From Blastomyces gilchristii SLH14081 (lineage: Eukaryota > Ascomycota > Eurotiomycetes > Onygenales > Ajellomycetaceae), in assembly GCF_000003855.2 (NCBI RefSeq), contig NW_003101650.1:195054-259053 (forward strand): DNA of 64,000 nt. Direction: 5' to 3'. Shown piece by piece: positions 60,859 to 64,000 of this stretch. Made by a program: the position numbers and the translations under genes. Each line of letters begins with the position of its first letter. Positions within the stretch are counted from its first letter, which is position 1. The notes below the pieces were generated by a model that searched no databases, was not told the DNA's origin, and saw only the letters and a list, made by a program, of their open reading frames with translations.

Positions 60859-63800
60859 CTAGTGGTGTGGGGCTCCCAAACCCGCTTTATGATGAACTGG
60901 TGGCTGTTGGTAGTAAGGATTTGGCCGATATCCCGCTGTCGCTGTCGCTGTAGCTGTCACCGGCTGCTCTTGATACTGCAGCGGCGAGCGAAGTTGTTGG
61001 CTACTTAACAAAGATTGCTGGCGTTGGTGTTGGTCGACCGACCATTGGCTTGGTGATTGATGCTGGTGTGGGTAAACAGAGCCATAGCCACCAAGCGTAC
61101 TATCGGACCTGTTATACTGGTAATATTGTGGTGTAAAGTGTGAGCTTGCTTGGTATTGTGCTGGCACGGGTTGTGATTGAAATGGTGATGGGGTTTGCGC
61201 TTGTCGATATTGGCGTTGGGCGATAGCTTGTTGGACCATTTGCCCGCTAAGACCCTCCTTGATAGCCCTTTTCTCGCGTTCTCGAGCGTCTATGGCGCTT
61301 ACGAGGCTTGCGCCGTGAACCGGGGCCTCACTTTGGTTTTCACTACTAATGTTGAAGAAGGAAGACCCGGTCACGCGCGCGACATATTCTTGCTCCCGTG
61401 CGGAGAGTTGGGGGCAAATGTCAGAATGTCCGAACATTACACTAGCCCCACGAGAGTGTGGACGAGGGGGCATTTCCCGCATCATTGCTTGTTGTCGTGC
61501 TGTATTGGTCCAATCCCCAGACGGGGGTGGTGTAGATCCTAGTCCAGAGTGACCCAACATGACAATGGCGCCTCGCGAGTGCGGACGGGCTGGTAGGTCT
61601 TGCTTCATTGATTGTTGGCGGCTATGGTTTGTCCAATCGCCAGATGCTGGTCGAGGTTGAGTAGTACCCGGCGGGAAACGAATGGGAGAGCTGAGCCAAT
61701 TTGCACCTGCCTTCCGCTGGACAAACTCTTCAGGTGTGATATGAGGGCCAGGGCTCACTGACCCGCTCACCATCCCGGGTTGCCAGATGATGTTTCGTCG
61801 GTGGTCGTCGTTGGATGGAGTTTTCGGGAGGTGGGGACCCCGGCTTGTTTCCCTTGAAGGCCCTCGCCTTTCTCGGCCGATGGTAACATCTGAAGGAATC
61901 CGCTTGTGAGTTAACAGCACTAGCGTATCTGAGGTACTGGGTCGCCTCGTCGTGGGCATATAAGCCTGTGTTGGCCCAAAATCGACAGGGGGGATGTCCG
62001 GATTGTCTCTGCGAGAGGTAAGGGGGTCAGAACGTTGATAACGGGCATCACCAATCACTACTTCTGATTTTTCTGGCCCCTCGTCTCCAACAACTTTCAG
62101 TACTCCCATTCTTGGCTTTAATGACTTTTGCGACCGCCGCGAGACTGAGGACTTGTGAGAGCTGGCATAGTCAGGCGAGGACACTGAACTTTGGTCATAT
62201 ACGCTTTCTTCATCCTGGACATTCTCCACTGGTACCGTGGGAGACCGCCCTCGAGCTATGATTCTGTCTAATGCATCAATGTCAATCGCATGACGCATAC
62301 TATCTAGAGTCGAAGCTCTTTCAGAGGGCGGACTTTCAGAACCATATGGAGTCTGGGCGACCGGTTTTGGGGAGGTTGCTTTGTGGGTATCGATGGAAAG
62401 AAAGTTCATTCCAGAGCTCTGGTTCTCATAGGAATCGGGACTCGGGGAGTTTAGGATTGGGCCATCCACTACAGGAGCGTTGTTGTCTTGGGAAGACGGC
62501 TTCGACGTTCTAAGGCTTACTTGGCTTTGGGTCGATAAATTCATATCAGTGGAACTTTTCTCTTCGTTACCAGCATTCTCCGCATCCCCTCGCTGACCTT
62601 GATGATACGGCTGTTGGGCCGAAGTTTGCTCACTCCAAGCAACTGCTGCCCCCGTCGCAGCCAAGTTCCTGGTCATGTTCATGTTCATATCGACCATTTG
62701 GGATAAGGTTCCTTGTGACAACCGGTTCCCTGCTTTTTGAAAGCCCGGTGACGGTTGAGGCCTAACAGGGGGCGCCTTTCTGGGATCATGAAGGAAAGCC
62801 GGGGGCATGGCTACAGGTGCAGGGGGCGGGCTCTGTTGATATCCATTACTGAGTGCTTGGCGGTCTTGGACCTGGTAGTTGTTCAGTTCGCTATTAGCAC
62901 TATCTCTTCGAGTGTATCCGGTGGGACCAGATATTCCATCGTACTGAGAGTTTCTATGCATTGGCGGCTCCGGGGCTAGCTCAGCTTCTTCCGACAAACT
63001 TTTTTCACCAGATGATAGGGATGGTGGAGATCCTTGTCCGCGGTAGTGTCTATGACCCATCGAATTGCGATCTGGCGGAACACCCAATCCAGCTTTCGGA
63101 ATTTTTATATTTCCATCGCTAGAGCGATTAGGTTCTGGTCTCCCTGTCAAAGAGGGCGGTGGTGCACCATTCGCAAACCTCAAAGGTACACCATTTTGCG
63201 ACGCTATGCTATTTCGATTAAAGCGCCCGCTTCCAGTCATGCTACTCTCTCGACTATTATTGTTCGTCATTCGTTTAACGGTGACATCTTTTAGCGCCTT
63301 TCGCCATTCCCGTTCGGTCCAATTATTGCTTCCCTCGGTATGTATCAGTGTAGTCACATCAAAAATGTCGAGATATCCAGGTTGCCGTCGTTTTGGGAGC
63401 GCAAACATTAAACTTCGAGTATTCAGGGTATCCGCAATTAGTCTGGTTGGTCTTCCGTAGAGACCAAACGTATCATAAACCGGAAATAGCCAACGAAGCA
63501 TCATCTCTAAACCGGAAACTGCAGGATGAAGCTCTGGTAGAACGAAAACAAATCCTTCAGCAGTTGATTCAGATTTGCCGTGTATCGTTATTCGGCCTTC
63601 GACCTTCACCAATGTGGATTGATCAATTAGTGGCCGAGACTGTGGGTAGATGGCAAATGCAGAGAACGCATCCGTGACTGTAGCGATTGGCTTGACCTTT
63701 TTGGTCTTTTTGGTCTCGTAGAATTTAATGTTGCCTTTCAATAACGGAGCGTTTCGATCATAGACTGACTTCTTCTTCTGCTCCTTTTTCAATCTTTGAA

Positions 63801-64000
63801 ACTCCTTCTCATCTGGGGGTGAAATCACACACCAGCATCGTTTCCAAGGTGTTCCAGGGCTAAACCTGACACTCGCCCAGTCTTCATACACGAATTTCGT
63901 TTTTTCTAGGATATTCTTAATGCCATTCAGAGTTTTCCCCTTGCCTGCAATGAGTGCGCCAGTATAAGATTCTTGCAATATGGTATTTTCAAACATGGCT
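60859..64000 (-). CDS. Caf120/Skg3-like PH-domain protein, 5' end beyond the window
   Basis: A single open exon gives at least 1045 residues. The ATG at 63994-63996 is probably internal, since the frame stays open to the window edge and homologues have more sequence upstream. Residues about 40-210 of the visible part resemble the PH region of yeast Caf120 and Skg3: WKRCWCVISPPDEKEF, then a lysine-rich insert, then EMMLRWLFPVYDTFGLYGRP and LIADTLNTRSLMFALPKR. Caf120 associates with CCR4-NOT; Skg3 is linked to cell-wall and bud-neck functions, so the role here is inferred only. The remaining 800 residues are Ser/Pro/Gln-rich and probably disordered, with an internal duplication at about 784-815 and 825-857 (SGDWTN..RQQ..PHSRGA) and a Thr-Ala repeat near the C-terminus. 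Confidence 0.82.
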   Translation of the reverse strand, partial: AMFENTILQESYTGALIAGKGKTLNGIKNILEKTKFVYEDWASVRFSPGTPWKRCWCVISPPDEKEFQRLKKEQKKKSVYDRNAPLLKGNIKFYETKKTKKVKPIATVTDAFSAFAIYPQSRPLIDQSTLVKVEGRITIHGKSESTAEGFVFVLPELHPAVSGLEMMLRWLFPVYDTFGLYGRPTRLIADTLNTRSLMFALPKRRQPGYLDIFDVTTLIHTEGSNNWTEREWRKALKDVTVKRMTNNNSRESSMTGSGRFNRNSIASQNGVPLRFANGAPPPSLTGRPEPNRSSDGNIKIPKAGLGVPPDRNSMGHRHYRGQGSPPSLSSGEKSLSEEAELAPEPPMHRNSQYDGISGPTGYTRRDSANSELNNYQVQDRQALSNGYQQSPPPAPVAMPPAFLHDPRKAPPVRPQPSPGFQKAGNRLSQGTLSQMVDMNMNMTRNLAATGAAVAWSEQTSAQQPYHQGQRGDAENAGNEEKSSTDMNLSTQSQVSLRTSKPSSQDNNAPVVDGPILNSPSPDSYENQSSGMNFLSIDTHKATSPKPVAQTPYGSESPPSERASTLDSMRHAIDIDALDRIIARGRSPTVPVENVQDEESVYDQSSVSSPDYASSHKSSVSRRSQKSLKPRMGVLKVVGDEGPEKSEVVIGDARYQRSDPLTSRRDNPDIPPVDFGPTQAYMPTTRRPSTSDTLVLLTHKRIPSDVTIGRERRGPSRETSRGPHLPKTPSNDDHRRNIIWQPGMVSGSVSPGPHITPEEFVQRKAGANWLSSPIRFPPGTTQPRPASGDWTNHSRQQSMKQDLPARPHSRGAIVMLGHSGLGSTPPPSGDWTNTARQQAMMREMPPRPHSRGASVMFGHSDICPQLSAREQEYVARVTGSSFFNISSENQSEAPVHGASLVSAIDAREREKRAIKEGLSGQMVQQAIAQRQYRQAQTPSPFQSQPVPAQYQASSHFTPQYYQYNRSDSTLGGYGSVYPHQHQSPSQWSVDQHQRQQSLLSSQQLRSPLQYQEQPVTATATATAGYRPNPYYQQPPVHHKAGLGAPHH

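Overview
The window looks like nuclear DNA of a filamentous ascomycete. Seven protein genes at the right end have short GT-AG introns of 57 to 189 bases, typical Eurotiomycete proteins and GC-rich exons. They sit beside about 43 kb of very AT-rich, transposon-packed DNA. This sharp AT/GC patchwork, with Ty3/gypsy elements depleted of CpG, fits the Onygenales (Ajellomycetaceae such as Blastomyces). That placement is inference, not a database match.

Bases 1-43,260 are nested, decayed mobile elements, and no host gene is recognisable there. The main families are: E1, a Ty3/gypsy chromovirus with 5-base target duplications (copies A to D); E2, a second gypsy chromovirus (one complete copy at 23212-30993 plus fragments at both ends of the tract); the 3' end of a LINE (1-1038); three tRNA-Ser-like SINEs; four 506-508 base TIR elements with 8-base target duplications; a decayed hAT transposase copy that shares their terminus; and a Fot1/pogo-type element (40768-43258) with TA target sites. 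Insertions interrupt one another cleanly, so relative ages can be read. One E1 copy (E1-C, minus strand, 13282-34646) hosts another E1, an E2, two SINEs and three TIR elements. CpG is almost absent from the long elements but survives in the short ones and in parts of the LTRs.

Bases 43,261-64,000 are ordinary gene-dense sequence. In order: FCY1 cytosine deaminase (+), HEM12 uroporphyrinogen decarboxylase (-), TRM82 tRNA m7G methyltransferase subunit (-), RPP0 ribosomal stalk protein P0 (+), VPS53 GARP tethering subunit (-), MEX67 mRNA exporter (-), ERV46 COPII vesicle protein (+), and a Caf120/Skg3-like PH-domain protein (-) that runs off the right edge. These are housekeeping genes of unrelated pathways. 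TRM82/RPP0 and MEX67/ERV46 are divergent pairs with shared promoter regions; FCY1/HEM12, RPP0/VPS53 and ERV46/Caf120-like are convergent. Exon joins were placed by hand from splice signals, reading frame and recalled family sequence. All seven complete gene models keep frame.
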